A stretch of 64,000 nucleotides of DNA. It comes from Clostridiales bacterium. Its GTDB lineage: Bacteria; Bacillota; Clostridia; Christensenellales; Borkfalkiaceae. A program made the translations under genes and the position numbers. Below the pieces are notes generated by a model. It saw nothing but the letters and a program-made list of their open reading frames with translations. It had not been told where the DNA came from and did no database searches. The stretch is from assembly GCA_022508265.1 (NCBI GenBank), contig JAFLVP010000005.1, positions 1 to 64,000 of the forward strand, written 5' to 3'. The number at the start of each line of letters is the position of its first letter. Position 1 is the first letter of the stretch. This document shows, piece by piece, positions 46,683 through 55,134 of this stretch.

Positions 46683-48107
46683 ATGGCAAAAGAGAATTTC
46701 GTTGAACAGATTGCCGATATTCAAAAGGATTTCCCGCAGTGGTACACCGACGTGGTTTTAAAGACCAAGCTCGTTGACTACGGTCCCGTCAAGGGAACTA
46801 TGGTAATACGTCCCTACGGCTACGCAATTTGGGAAAATATCCAAAGGGAGATGGACGCGCGCTTTAAGGCAAACGGCATTGAAAACGCGTATTTCCCCTT
46901 GCTCATTCCTATGAGCTTCTTTACGAAGGAGGCGGAGCACGTAGAGGGCTTTGCACCCGAAGTTGCGGTTGTAACTCACGCGGGCGGGGAAGAGCTTTCC
47001 GAACCCCTCGCAATCCGTCCCACTTCGGAGACGATTATAGGCAATATGTATTCAAAGTGGTTACAGTCCTACCGCGATTTGCCCATTTTAATCAACCAGT
47101 GGGCAAACGTAATGCGCTGGGAAAAGACGACAAGACCCTTTCTTCGCACCTCCGAATTTTTGTGGCAGGAGGGACACACCGCCCATTCTTCCGAAGAAGA
47201 GGCTAAGGATATGACCCTTAAAATGCTCGAAGTCTACAAAGAATTTGCCGAAAACTGCCTTGCTATGCCCGTAATAACGGGCAGAAAGACCGAAAAGGAG
47301 AAGTTCGCGGGCGCCGTTGCCACCTACGGCATGGAGGCTATGATGAAGGACGGCAAAAGCCTGCAATCGGGCACTACCCACTTTTTGGGTCAGAACTTTG
47401 CAAAGGCGTTTGATATAAAGTATCTCGATAAAGACGGCGTGCAGAAATACGCCTATACCACAAGCTTCGGTGTCTCCACAAGGCTCATTGGCGGACTTAT
47501 AATGACCCACGGCGACGAGAGGGGACTTATTCTTCCCCCCAAGGTCGCGCCCGTGCAGGTCGTAATTATCCCCATTGCCGCTAAAAAAGGCGGGGTAGTC
47601 GAAAAGTGCGAGGAGATAAAAACAAAGCTCGAAAGCAAAGGTCTCCGCGTTAAGTTCGATAATTCGGACAACAGCCCCGGCTGGAAGTTCAACGAATGGG
47701 AGATGAACGGCGTTCCCTTAAGATTGGAACTCGGTCCCCGCGACATCGAGGAGGGCAAAGCAGTCATATTCCGCCGCGACACTCTCGAAAAGGGCTCGTA
47801 CGCGCTTGAAGATATTGAAAATACCGTCGTAAATCTTTTAAATACCGTTCAAAAAGATATGCTTGAGGCGGCAAGGGCAAGACGGGACAGCAGAATAGTC
47901 AAGGCCGAAAATTTAGACGAGCTTTTAAAGGGCGTAGATGAGGGTAACTTCGTCAAAGCGGGCTGGTGCGGCTGCCGCGCCTGCGAGGACGAGGTTAAGG
48001 CAAAGACCGCGGCAACAGCAAGAGTTCTCGACAATGAAGTCAGCAAAACCTGCGTAGTCTGCGGCAAGAAGGCGGAACACACCGTAATATTTGCAAGAGC
48101 TTATTAA
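46683..48107 (+). CDS. proS: proline--tRNA ligase (archaeal/eukaryote-like ProS type)
   Basis: PVKGTMVIRPYGYAIWENIQ, RPTSET, FLWQEGHTAHSSEEEA. Confidence 0.96.
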   Translation: MAKENFVEQIADIQKDFPQWYTDVVLKTKLVDYGPVKGTMVIRPYGYAIWENIQREMDARFKANGIENAYFPLLIPMSFFTKEAEHVEGFAPEVAVVTHAGGEELSEPLAIRPTSETIIGNMYSKWLQSYRDLPILINQWANVMRWEKTTRPFLRTSEFLWQEGHTAHSSEEEAKDMTLKMLEVYKEFAENCLAMPVITGRKTEKEKFAGAVATYGMEAMMKDGKSLQSGTTHFLGQNFAKAFDIKYLDKDGVQKYAYTTSFGVSTRLIGGLIMTHGDERGLILPPKVAPVQVVIIPIAAKKGGVVEKCEEIKTKLESKGLRVKFDNSDNSPGWKFNEWEMNGVPLRLELGPRDIEEGKAVIFRRDTLEKGSYALEDIENTVVNLLNTVQKDMLEAARARRDSRIVKAENLDELLKGVDEGNFVKAGWCGCRACEDEVKAKTAATARVLDNEVSKTCVVCGKKAEHTVIFARAY

Positions 48108-48282
48108 AACTCCCGCCAACGCCATATATACTGCGCAATACAGTGTTGCACTCCGCGTTTTATCGGGTCACTTACGCTTAAGTAAGCTCCCCTCAAAAAT
48201 GCTCGTGCGCCTTGTCTTGCTTGCATCTATGGCATTGCATAGACCGAACTAATAAGTTGAATTTACTCAACATAAAATTTAA

Positions 48283-48309
48283 TGCGCCCCGCGAATTTCG
48301 CGGGGCGCA
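48283..48309. terminator. bidirectional terminator
   Basis: TGCGCCCCGCG-aattt-CGCGGGGCGCA. Confidence 0.85.
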
Positions 48310-48316
48310 AATGTTT

Positions 48317-49459
48317 TTATAAATACTTTTTCAAATCTTTAACTTTATCCAATCTTTCCCACGAAAGCCCGCTTTTCCCGAAATGTCCGTACGCGGAGGT
48401 CTGCGAAAAGACGGGTTTTTTAAGTTCGAGCGTTTTTATTATCGAATAGGGTCGCAAATCGAATTCCTTTACGACGATATCCGCAATCTCTCCGTCAGTC
48501 AGCTTTCCCGTGCCGTAGGTGTTTACGAATACCGAAACGGGGCGGGCAATTCCTATCGCGTACGCAACCTGCAATTCAACCTGGTCGCAAATTCCCGAGG
48601 CAACTAAATTTTTGCAAATATATCTCGCCATATACGCCGCCGAACGGTCAACCTTTGTAGCGTCTTTTCCCGAGAACGCGCCGCCGCCGTGCGCACATCT
48701 TCCGCCGTAGGTGTCAACGATAATCTTTCTGCCCGTGAGTCCGCTGTCACCCTCGGGTCCGCCTATTTCGAACCTGCCCGTGGGGTTAACGTAATATTTC
48801 GTGTCGCCGTCAATAAGCTCTTCGGGAATTATTGAGACAACGTGTTTTAAAATATCCTCTCTTAACTGCTCCTGCGTAACTTTGGTGTTGTGCTGGGCTG
48901 AAATTACCACCGTCTCCACGCGAACGGGCTTGTTCCCGTCATATTCTACTGTAACCTGCGTCTTTCCGTCGGGGCGGAGGTAGGGGAGGGTGCCGTTTCG
49001 TCTGACCTCGGTAAGTCTTAAAGACAACTTGTGCGCAAGCGATATGGGAAGGGGCATAAGCTCTTCTGTTTCCCTGCATGCGTAGCCGAACATCATACCC
49101 TGATCGCCCGCTCCGAAGCTGTCGCAAATATCCTCGGTATCTCTGTCTACGCCCATAGCAATATCGGGGCTCTGGCTGTGAATAGCAACGTCGATTTTAC
49201 ACGCGTCGTAGGCAAAAGACCCGTGAATATAGCCCACTTTCCGTATTTTTTCACGCGCAATCTTTTCGTAATCGACACTCGCGGTAGTAGTGACCTCGCC
49301 CATAATAAGAAGTCTGTCAAACGCCGCACAACACTCTATGGCACAGCGCGCGTCGGGGTCGGATTTTAAGATTTCATCAAGTATTGCGTCCGAAATTCCG
49401 TCGCACACCTTGTCGGGATGCCCCTCTGTTACGCTCTCGCTCGTAAAGTATTTTTTCAT
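48317..49459 (-). CDS. metK: S-adenosylmethionine synthase
   Basis: [55 protein letters not shown]. Confidence 0.98.
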   Translation of the reverse strand: MKKYFTSESVTEGHPDKVCDGISDAILDEILKSDPDARCAIECCAAFDRLLIMGEVTTTASVDYEKIAREKIRKVGYIHGSFAYDACKIDVAIHSQSPDIAMGVDRDTEDICDSFGAGDQGMMFGYACRETEELMPLPISLAHKLSLRLTEVRRNGTLPYLRPDGKTQVTVEYDGNKPVRVETVVISAQHNTKVTQEQLREDILKHVVSIIPEELIDGDTKYYVNPTGRFEIGGPEGDSGLTGRKIIVDTYGGRCAHGGGAFSGKDATKVDRSAAYMARYICKNLVASGICDQVELQVAYAIGIARPVSVFVNTYGTGKLTDGEIADIVVKEFDLRPYSIIKTLELKKPVFSQTSAYGHFGKSGLSWERLDKVKDLKKYL

Positions 49460-49504
49460 AATATTATCCTCTTGTACCGTTAATAAATCTCAAGTTCAAA
49501 AATA

Positions 49505-49622
49505 AAACCCTGCGCACCGCAGGGTCTGAAAATCTTATGTTCCCATCGGTACGGCATTAGCACCTTGCAAGGCAGGTTGCTGTGTGGTCTCCGAGCCGTT
49601 CTCTCGCACACTCTTAATAGGT
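49505..49622 (-). ncRNA. SAM-I (S-box) riboswitch with terminator, upstream of metK
   Basis: Reverse strand AAGAGTGTGCGAGAGAA...CAGCAACCTGCC...AAGGTGCTAATGCC...GGGAACATAAGA then ACCCTGCG-gtg-CGCAGGGT-TTTATTTTT. Confidence 0.93.
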
Positions 49623-49666
49623 TTGAATGTATTATATCATTGTGCAAAAGTGTTGTCAAACAAAAG

Positions 49667-49695
49667 TTGCATTTATTTTCGTATTATTATATAAT
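49667..49695 (+). promoter_or_regulatory. promoter TTGCAT-17-TATAAT, 6 nt before radical SAM ATG
   Basis: Hexamers and spacing. Confidence 0.7.
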
Positions 49696-49701
49696 AGCGC
49701 T

Positions 49702-50553
49702 ATGGAGTGTACGCAGTGCCCCGTAGCCTGCCGCGCCGACCGCGATATAAACGCAGGCGCGTGCAAGGTAAAGGGAATGAAAATTGCAAAATATTATCTT
49801 CATCCCTTTGAAGAACCGCCCGTATCTTTCAAAAGGGGGAGCGGCTGTTTATTCTTTTGCGGCTGCTCTTTGGGGTGCGCGTTCTGCCAAAATTTCGAAC
49901 TGTCCCGCAATTTAAGGGGAAAAGAGATATCAACTTCACATCTTGCCGATATATTCAAAGAGCTTGAAGATATGGGTGCAGAAAACATAAATTTAGTCAA
50001 TCCGACCCATTATTTAAGGCATATTATGGGGGCAATTGAAATTTACCGCCCCAAAATACCCATTGTCTACAACACCCACGGCTACGAAACTGTTGAATCG
50101 ATTCAGCTTGCAAACGAGTTTGTGGATATTTGGCTTACCGATTTAAAATTTATCGACGGTGCGCTTTCAAAAAGGTACACTGCCCGTTCAAATTATTCAG
50201 ATTACGCCCTCCCTGCCGTAAAGCTTATGGCGCAAAAGCACCTTAAAATGCGCGAGGACGGCAAAATGCTTTCGGGGTGTATCGTAAGGCATCTCGTACT
50301 GCCGTTGGGTGTGTACGACAGCTTAAACGTCGTTAAATTTGTTTCAGAACTGCCCGAAAGCGTGTATTTCAGCCTTATGAGCCAATATACGCCCTGCGGT
50401 GAGATAGAAAACTTTAAAGAGCTCCAAAGGCGAATAACCCGTAGGGAATACGAAAGGGTTGTTAATGCCGTAAAAGAGGCGGGGCTTAAAAACGTATTTT
50501 TGCAGGAGTACGACAGCGCAGACGAGTCGTATATTCCTCAATGGGACTATTGA
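49702..50553 (+). CDS. radical SAM protein (PflA-like activating-enzyme family)
   Basis: CGCSLGCAFCQN CxxxCxxC motif, VYNTHGYE. Confidence 0.9.
   Translation: MECTQCPVACRADRDINAGACKVKGMKIAKYYLHPFEEPPVSFKRGSGCLFFCGCSLGCAFCQNFELSRNLRGKEISTSHLADIFKELEDMGAENINLVNPTHYLRHIMGAIEIYRPKIPIVYNTHGYETVESIQLANEFVDIWLTDLKFIDGALSKRYTARSNYSDYALPAVKLMAQKHLKMREDGKMLSGCIVRHLVLPLGVYDSLNVVKFVSELPESVYFSLMSQYTPCGEIENFKELQRRITRREYERVVNAVKEAGLKNVFLQEYDSADESYIPQWDY
50007..50037 (+). repeat. dispersed 31-bp motif, exact core (in radical SAM gene)
   Basis: CCATTATTTAAGGCATATTATGGGGGCAATT. Confidence 0.85.
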
Positions 50554-50555
50554 TT

Positions 50556-52448
50556 ATGCTTGTAAATGCTGAAAACGTGCGCTTTTCGTACGGAGGCAAT
50601 TTAATATTTTCAGACGTATCCTTTACTCTTCACGAAGGGGAGAGGGTTGGCTTAATCGGCGCCAACGGAGAGGGTAAAACTACCCTAATTAAGCTTATTT
50701 TAGGCGAATTGCCCCCCGACTATGGCTCAATTACGCAAAAAAATACAATTAAAATAGGCTATCTTGAGCAGAACGGCGGATACGAGAGCGGCAACACCGT
50801 ATACGGCGAAATGCTTGAAATTTTCAAGGAACAGACGGCGGCAATAGAAAAACTCAACGCCCTTTCTCTCCGTCTTTCGGAGTGCGAATACGGCTCGAAA
50901 GAGTTTTTGGATATTTCGTCAAAAATAGAAAATCTCAACTCCTACATCGCCTCGCACGACAGCTACAATATAGAAGTCAAGATAAAAACCGTACTCAACG
51001 GTATGGGCTTTAACGGCTTGTACGGCCAAATCGTAGACACGATGTCCGGAGGCGAAAAGACGAGGTTAAAGCTTGCCCGTCTTCTCTTGGAAGAACCAGA
51101 TTTGCTTATTTTGGATGAACCCACAAACCACCTCGATATTCCCACGCTGTTTTGGCTTGAAGAGTATCTTTCAAGCTTTAAAGGGGCAATACTTGTCGTT
51201 TCGCACGACAGATATTTTCTTGACAGACTGTGCAATAGAATGCTCGAAATCGAAAACGGCAAGCTTATATCTTTTTCGGGAAACTACTCCAAGTACAAGG
51301 TTTTAAAGGCCGAGCGCAATGCAAGACTTTTAAAAGAGTACGAGGCGCAGGCGGAAGAGCGGGCAAAACTGCAAACCTACGTAGACAAAAACATAGTGCG
51401 GGCAACTACCGCTAAATCGGCGCAGAGCAGGGTCAAACAGCTTGAAAAAATGCAAATACTCGAAAAGCCATACACTCCGCCGAGCGCACCCCAATTTACC
51501 TTTAACTTTGACGAACCCTCTTACGAAAACGTGCTTGAAATTAAAGATTTAAACCTTGAAATTGGTGGTAAACGGCTCATATGTGGGGGGCAATTACAAA
51601 TTAAGAGGGGTGAAAGAGTTGCTCTGACGGGCGAAAACGGCACGGGCAAGACTACCCTTTTAAAGCAAATTGTTGCAAATAAAATCCCCAATATCGGTTT
51701 GGGGCGGTTTGTTAAAATTGCCTATTACGACCAGGAGGGTTTGAACCTCAACACGCAAAACACCGTACTTTCAGAGCTTTGGGAGAGGCACGTATTATAT
51801 ACGCAGACCGAAATAAGAAGCGCCCTCGCCCGCGCCGGACTTTTCGAAGAGGATATGCAAAAGCCCGTCGGCGCACTCTCGGGCGGGGAGCGGGCAAAGC
51901 TCGCGCTATGTATTCTCGAAAGCGAAAGAGGCAATTTCCTCATCCTCGACGAGCCGACAAACCACCTTGACCTGCCTGCAAGAGAGAGCCTCGAAAGGGC
52001 GCTTTCAGATTATGAAGGTACGCTTTTATTCGTCTCCCACGACAGATATTTTATCTCTGCGCTTGCGGGAAAGATTGTCGAAATTGAAAATCGCACCCTT
52101 AAAACCTATGACGGAGGCTACGAATTTTTCACAAGCGAGAAGCAAAAGCTTGCCGAAGCCGAGCGGCAAAGAGAGGAAGAAATAAAAAATTTCGAGTACA
52201 AAGAGAGGAAAAACGCAAGCTTCCGTTCGGCAAAGGAGAGGGCTGCCGAGGCGCGCAAAAAAGAGCGCATAAAAAAAATTGAGGCGGACATATGTGCCGT
52301 TGAACGCGAGGAGGAGCAAATAAATGCCCAACTTTCAAACCCCGAAGTTGCGGCAGATTATAAAAAGGTCGGGCAGCTTTTGCAAAATTTGGAGGAGTTA
52401 AAAATACGCCTCGACGCTCTTTACAAAGAGTACGGGGAAGTGTTATAA
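50556..52448 (+). CDS. ABC-F family ATP-binding protein
   Basis: Two NBDs: GANGEGKTTLIK...LSSGG-like SGGEKTRLKLARLLLEEPDLLILDEPTNHLD; second GENGTGKTTLL. Confidence 0.95.
   Translation: MLVNAENVRFSYGGNLIFSDVSFTLHEGERVGLIGANGEGKTTLIKLILGELPPDYGSITQKNTIKIGYLEQNGGYESGNTVYGEMLEIFKEQTAAIEKLNALSLRLSECEYGSKEFLDISSKIENLNSYIASHDSYNIEVKIKTVLNGMGFNGLYGQIVDTMSGGEKTRLKLARLLLEEPDLLILDEPTNHLDIPTLFWLEEYLSSFKGAILVVSHDRYFLDRLCNRMLEIENGKLISFSGNYSKYKVLKAERNARLLKEYEAQAEERAKLQTYVDKNIVRATTAKSAQSRVKQLEKMQILEKPYTPPSAPQFTFNFDEPSYENVLEIKDLNLEIGGKRLICGGQLQIKRGERVALTGENGTGKTTLLKQIVANKIPNIGLGRFVKIAYYDQEGLNLNTQNTVLSELWERHVLYTQTEIRSALARAGLFEEDMQKPVGALSGGERAKLALCILESERGNFLILDEPTNHLDLPARESLERALSDYEGTLLFVSHDRYFISALAGKIVEIENRTLKTYDGGYEFFTSEKQKLAEAERQREEEIKNFEYKERKNASFRSAKERAAEARKKERIKKIEADICAVEREEEQINAQLSNPEVAADYKKVGQLLQNLEELKIRLDALYKEYGEVL
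50707..50737 (-). repeat. dispersed 31-bp motif, exact core (in ABC-F gene, antisense)
   Basis: TGCGTAATTGAGCCATAGTCGGGGGGCAATT. Confidence 0.8.
51565..51595 (+). repeat. dispersed 31-bp motif, exact core (in ABC-F gene)
   Basis: GTGGTAAACGGCTCATATGTGGGGGGCAATT. Confidence 0.8.
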
Positions 52449-52449
52449 T
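52421..52449 (+). promoter_or_regulatory. promoter TTACAA-17-TATAAT inside the end of the ABC-F gene, 6 nt before next ATG
   Basis: -10 overlaps ABC-F stop codon. Confidence 0.6.
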
Positions 52450-52455
52450 ACAGCT

Positions 52456-53475
52456 ATGGACGATAAGGAAAAGAAAGAAGAAAAAGTAAATATAAGGCAC
52501 ACCATTTCCGCGGAAGAAACGTTTACCCTTGCCAAGGATTTGTTTGATATTCGTTGTTTTGTAAAGAACGTGTATTCCAACCGTGCGGTAATTTCAAGGC
52601 GTATGAACATTCTTACGCTGTCTTTTAGCGCGATTTTTACAATTTTATATGCGGCGTACGTGTTGTTTACGGCGCTCTATAAAAAGCTCTCGTTCGGCTT
52701 GAGCATCACGCTCTACGTTCTGCTCGGCGTGTACGCGGTACTGTTTATCGTGCTCTTAATTTTATTCCTCGGCGGCGGCTCCGACACAAAACATCTTTTG
52801 CGCACCAAAAGGGCTTTAAAAGTCTTTAAGTTCCTCGTGCGCCTGCTCTCTATTGCAATTTCGATAATAGCGATAGTCTTTTCCACCGTGGGCGGGGAGT
52901 ATGCGGCGTCCCACGTCGCCCTCGACATAATAATTATCGTATTTTCCATAATTATGCTCATCGTGCAGGTTATTCCGCTTTTGTTTGGCGGAATAGGTAA
53001 GCTCGCACGGTGGCTCTTATCTCCCGTTAAAACAAAATACCGCTTTTCGCACGTTATTTTGGAGTGGTACGATTTAGCCGTTTCGGGAAGTATAATAAAG
53101 GGCTCCAAACACAAAGTTTCAAGCAAGTATTTTGAAGATATAGGCACGATTATCGACAACTATTTAATTCCCGCGCTCGGCAAAAAATACATAAGCACAA
53201 TTAAGCCCGTTGCAATCTTGAGCGTCGTCGATAGGGCGGAGGAGAGTATCAAACCCGTTATGGAGGGTGTGCTCAAAAACGTGTTTGCCTATGCCGTTGA
53301 GTGCGGCTACGTCGTTTTCGACCCCTGCAAAGATTTGAATTTTGCGGGCAGCGTCGAAGAGGAGGAGAAAAAGCAAAAGACAACTTTTAAAGAAAAGCTC
53401 TTCGGAGTCGGCAAAAAGATAGGAAAGAATATGCTTGAAAAATATATAAACGACAACTCCGGCAAAGACGATTGA
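52456..53475 (+). CDS. membrane protein of unknown function
   Basis: At least four hydrophobic segments, no recognised motif. Confidence 0.75.
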   Translation: MDDKEKKEEKVNIRHTISAEETFTLAKDLFDIRCFVKNVYSNRAVISRRMNILTLSFSAIFTILYAAYVLFTALYKKLSFGLSITLYVLLGVYAVLFIVLLILFLGGGSDTKHLLRTKRALKVFKFLVRLLSIAISIIAIVFSTVGGEYAASHVALDIIIIVFSIIMLIVQVIPLLFGGIGKLARWLLSPVKTKYRFSHVILEWYDLAVSGSIIKGSKHKVSSKYFEDIGTIIDNYLIPALGKKYISTIKPVAILSVVDRAEESIKPVMEGVLKNVFAYAVECGYVVFDPCKDLNFAGSVEEEEKKQKTTFKEKLFGVGKKIGKNMLEKYINDNSGKDD

Positions 53476-53500
53476 TATATTTTCAGACCTGAAAATTTAA

Positions 53501-53529
53501 AGCCGCCCGCAAGATTGCGGGCGGCTTTT
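53501..53529. terminator. bidirectional terminator
   Basis: AGCCGCCCGCA-agat-TGCGGGCGGCT. Confidence 0.85.
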
Positions 53530-53548
53530 AAAATTTAATTTTTGCGAA

Positions 53549-54952
53549 CTAAAACTCCAAACTTTTTTCAATATAGCTTTCAAGCTCGTCGATTTTAAGC
53601 CTTATCTGCTGCATGCTGTCCCTGTCGCGCACGGTCACGGTGTCGTCGGTAAGGGTATCAAAGTCAACCGTTATGCAATACGGCGTGCCTATTTCGTCCT
53701 GACGGCGGTATCTCTTGCCGATTGAACCCGTAACGTCGTAGGTTACGGAAAATTTCTTTGCAAGTTTCTTGTAAACCTCGTCCGCCTTGTCGGCAAGCCC
53801 CTTCTGAAGGGGCAGAATTGCCGCCTTGTATGGTGCAAGGAAGGGATGCAGGTGCATAACGGTACGCACGTCGTTCTTTTCGGCGTCCAAAACCTCCTCG
53901 TCGTAGGCGTCTGTAAGGAATGCGAGCACGCACCTCTCCACACCGAGCGAGGGCTCGATAACGTAGGGAACGTATTTTTCGTTCGTTACGGGGTCGGTAT
54001 ATTCCATATTTTCGCCGGACTCTTCCTGATGCTGTTTAAGGTCGTAGTCCGTTCTGTCGGCAATTCCCCAAAGCTCGCCCCAGCCGAAGGCAAAGTTGTA
54101 CTCAAAGTCCGTCGTGGCTTTTGAATAGAAGCACAGCTCTTCAGGCGAGTGGTCGCGAAGTTTGAGATTTTCCTCTTTAAGCCCCAAGGATAAGAGGAAG
54201 TTTTTGCAGTACTCCTTCCAATAGTTAAACCACTCGAGGTCTGTGCCGGGCTTACAGAAAAATTCAAGTTCCATCTGTTCGAATTCGCGCACGCGGAAAA
54301 TGAAGTTGCCGGGCGTAATTTCGTTACGGAAAGATTTACCCGTCTGACCTATGCCGAAAGGCACGCGCATACGCGACGCACGTTGCACGTTTTTAAAGTT
54401 TACAAATATACCCTGCGCCGTTTCGGGGCGGAGATAAACCGTGTTTACGGTATCCTCCGTAACGCCCTGAAACGTCTTAAACATAAGGTTGAACTTTCTA
54501 ATCGGCGTAAAATCGCTCTTGCCGCAGACAGGGCAAACTATTTTCTTTTCGGTTACAAACTTTTCAAGCTCGTCGTTGTCCATAGCCTCAACCTTGACAT
54601 CAAGGTTGTGCTTTTTGCAGTAATCTTCAACAAGGTTGTCGGCGCGGTGGCGTGATTTACAGCTTCTGCAATCCATCAACGGGTCTGAAAATCCGCCGAG
54701 ATGTCCCGAAGCTATCCAGGTGCGGGGGTTCATAAGTATTGCGCTGTCAAGTCCCGTGTTGAGGGTGCTTTCCTGAACGAATTTTTTCCACCAAGCCTTT
54801 TTTACGTTGTTTTTGAACTCAACGCCGAGAGGTCCGAAGTCCCAGGTGTTGGCAAGTCCGCCGTAAATTTCGCTTCCGGGGAATATAAAGCCCCTATTTT
54901 TGCAAAGCGCTACAAGCTTTTCCATTGTAACGGCTCTTTTTTTCTCTGCCAT
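53549..54952 (-). CDS. glyS: glycine--tRNA ligase (dimeric type)
   Basis: [44 protein letters not shown] before ATG at 54952. Confidence 0.96.
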   Translation of the reverse strand: MAEKKRAVTMEKLVALCKNRGFIFPGSEIYGGLANTWDFGPLGVEFKNNVKKAWWKKFVQESTLNTGLDSAILMNPRTWIASGHLGGFSDPLMDCRSCKSRHRADNLVEDYCKKHNLDVKVEAMDNDELEKFVTEKKIVCPVCGKSDFTPIRKFNLMFKTFQGVTEDTVNTVYLRPETAQGIFVNFKNVQRASRMRVPFGIGQTGKSFRNEITPGNFIFRVREFEQMELEFFCKPGTDLEWFNYWKEYCKNFLLSLGLKEENLKLRDHSPEELCFYSKATTDFEYNFAFGWGELWGIADRTDYDLKQHQEESGENMEYTDPVTNEKYVPYVIEPSLGVERCVLAFLTDAYDEEVLDAEKNDVRTVMHLHPFLAPYKAAILPLQKGLADKADEVYKKLAKKFSVTYDVTGSIGKRYRRQDEIGTPYCITVDFDTLTDDTVTVRDRDSMQQIRLKIDELESYIEKSLEF

Positions 54953-55134
54953 AAATTTCTCCTTTGCCATATTTGGATAATATGGACGTTTAACTGAGTT
55001 AATTTTAGTAAATTTACGCTGTTGTTGTCAAGCGGTTGAAAAGTTAATTTTTTTAAGAAAACCGGCTTTAAATAATGTACATCGGCACTTTACTTATGCT
55101 ATAATAATAGAAAATTTATTTTCAGGGTGAAATT

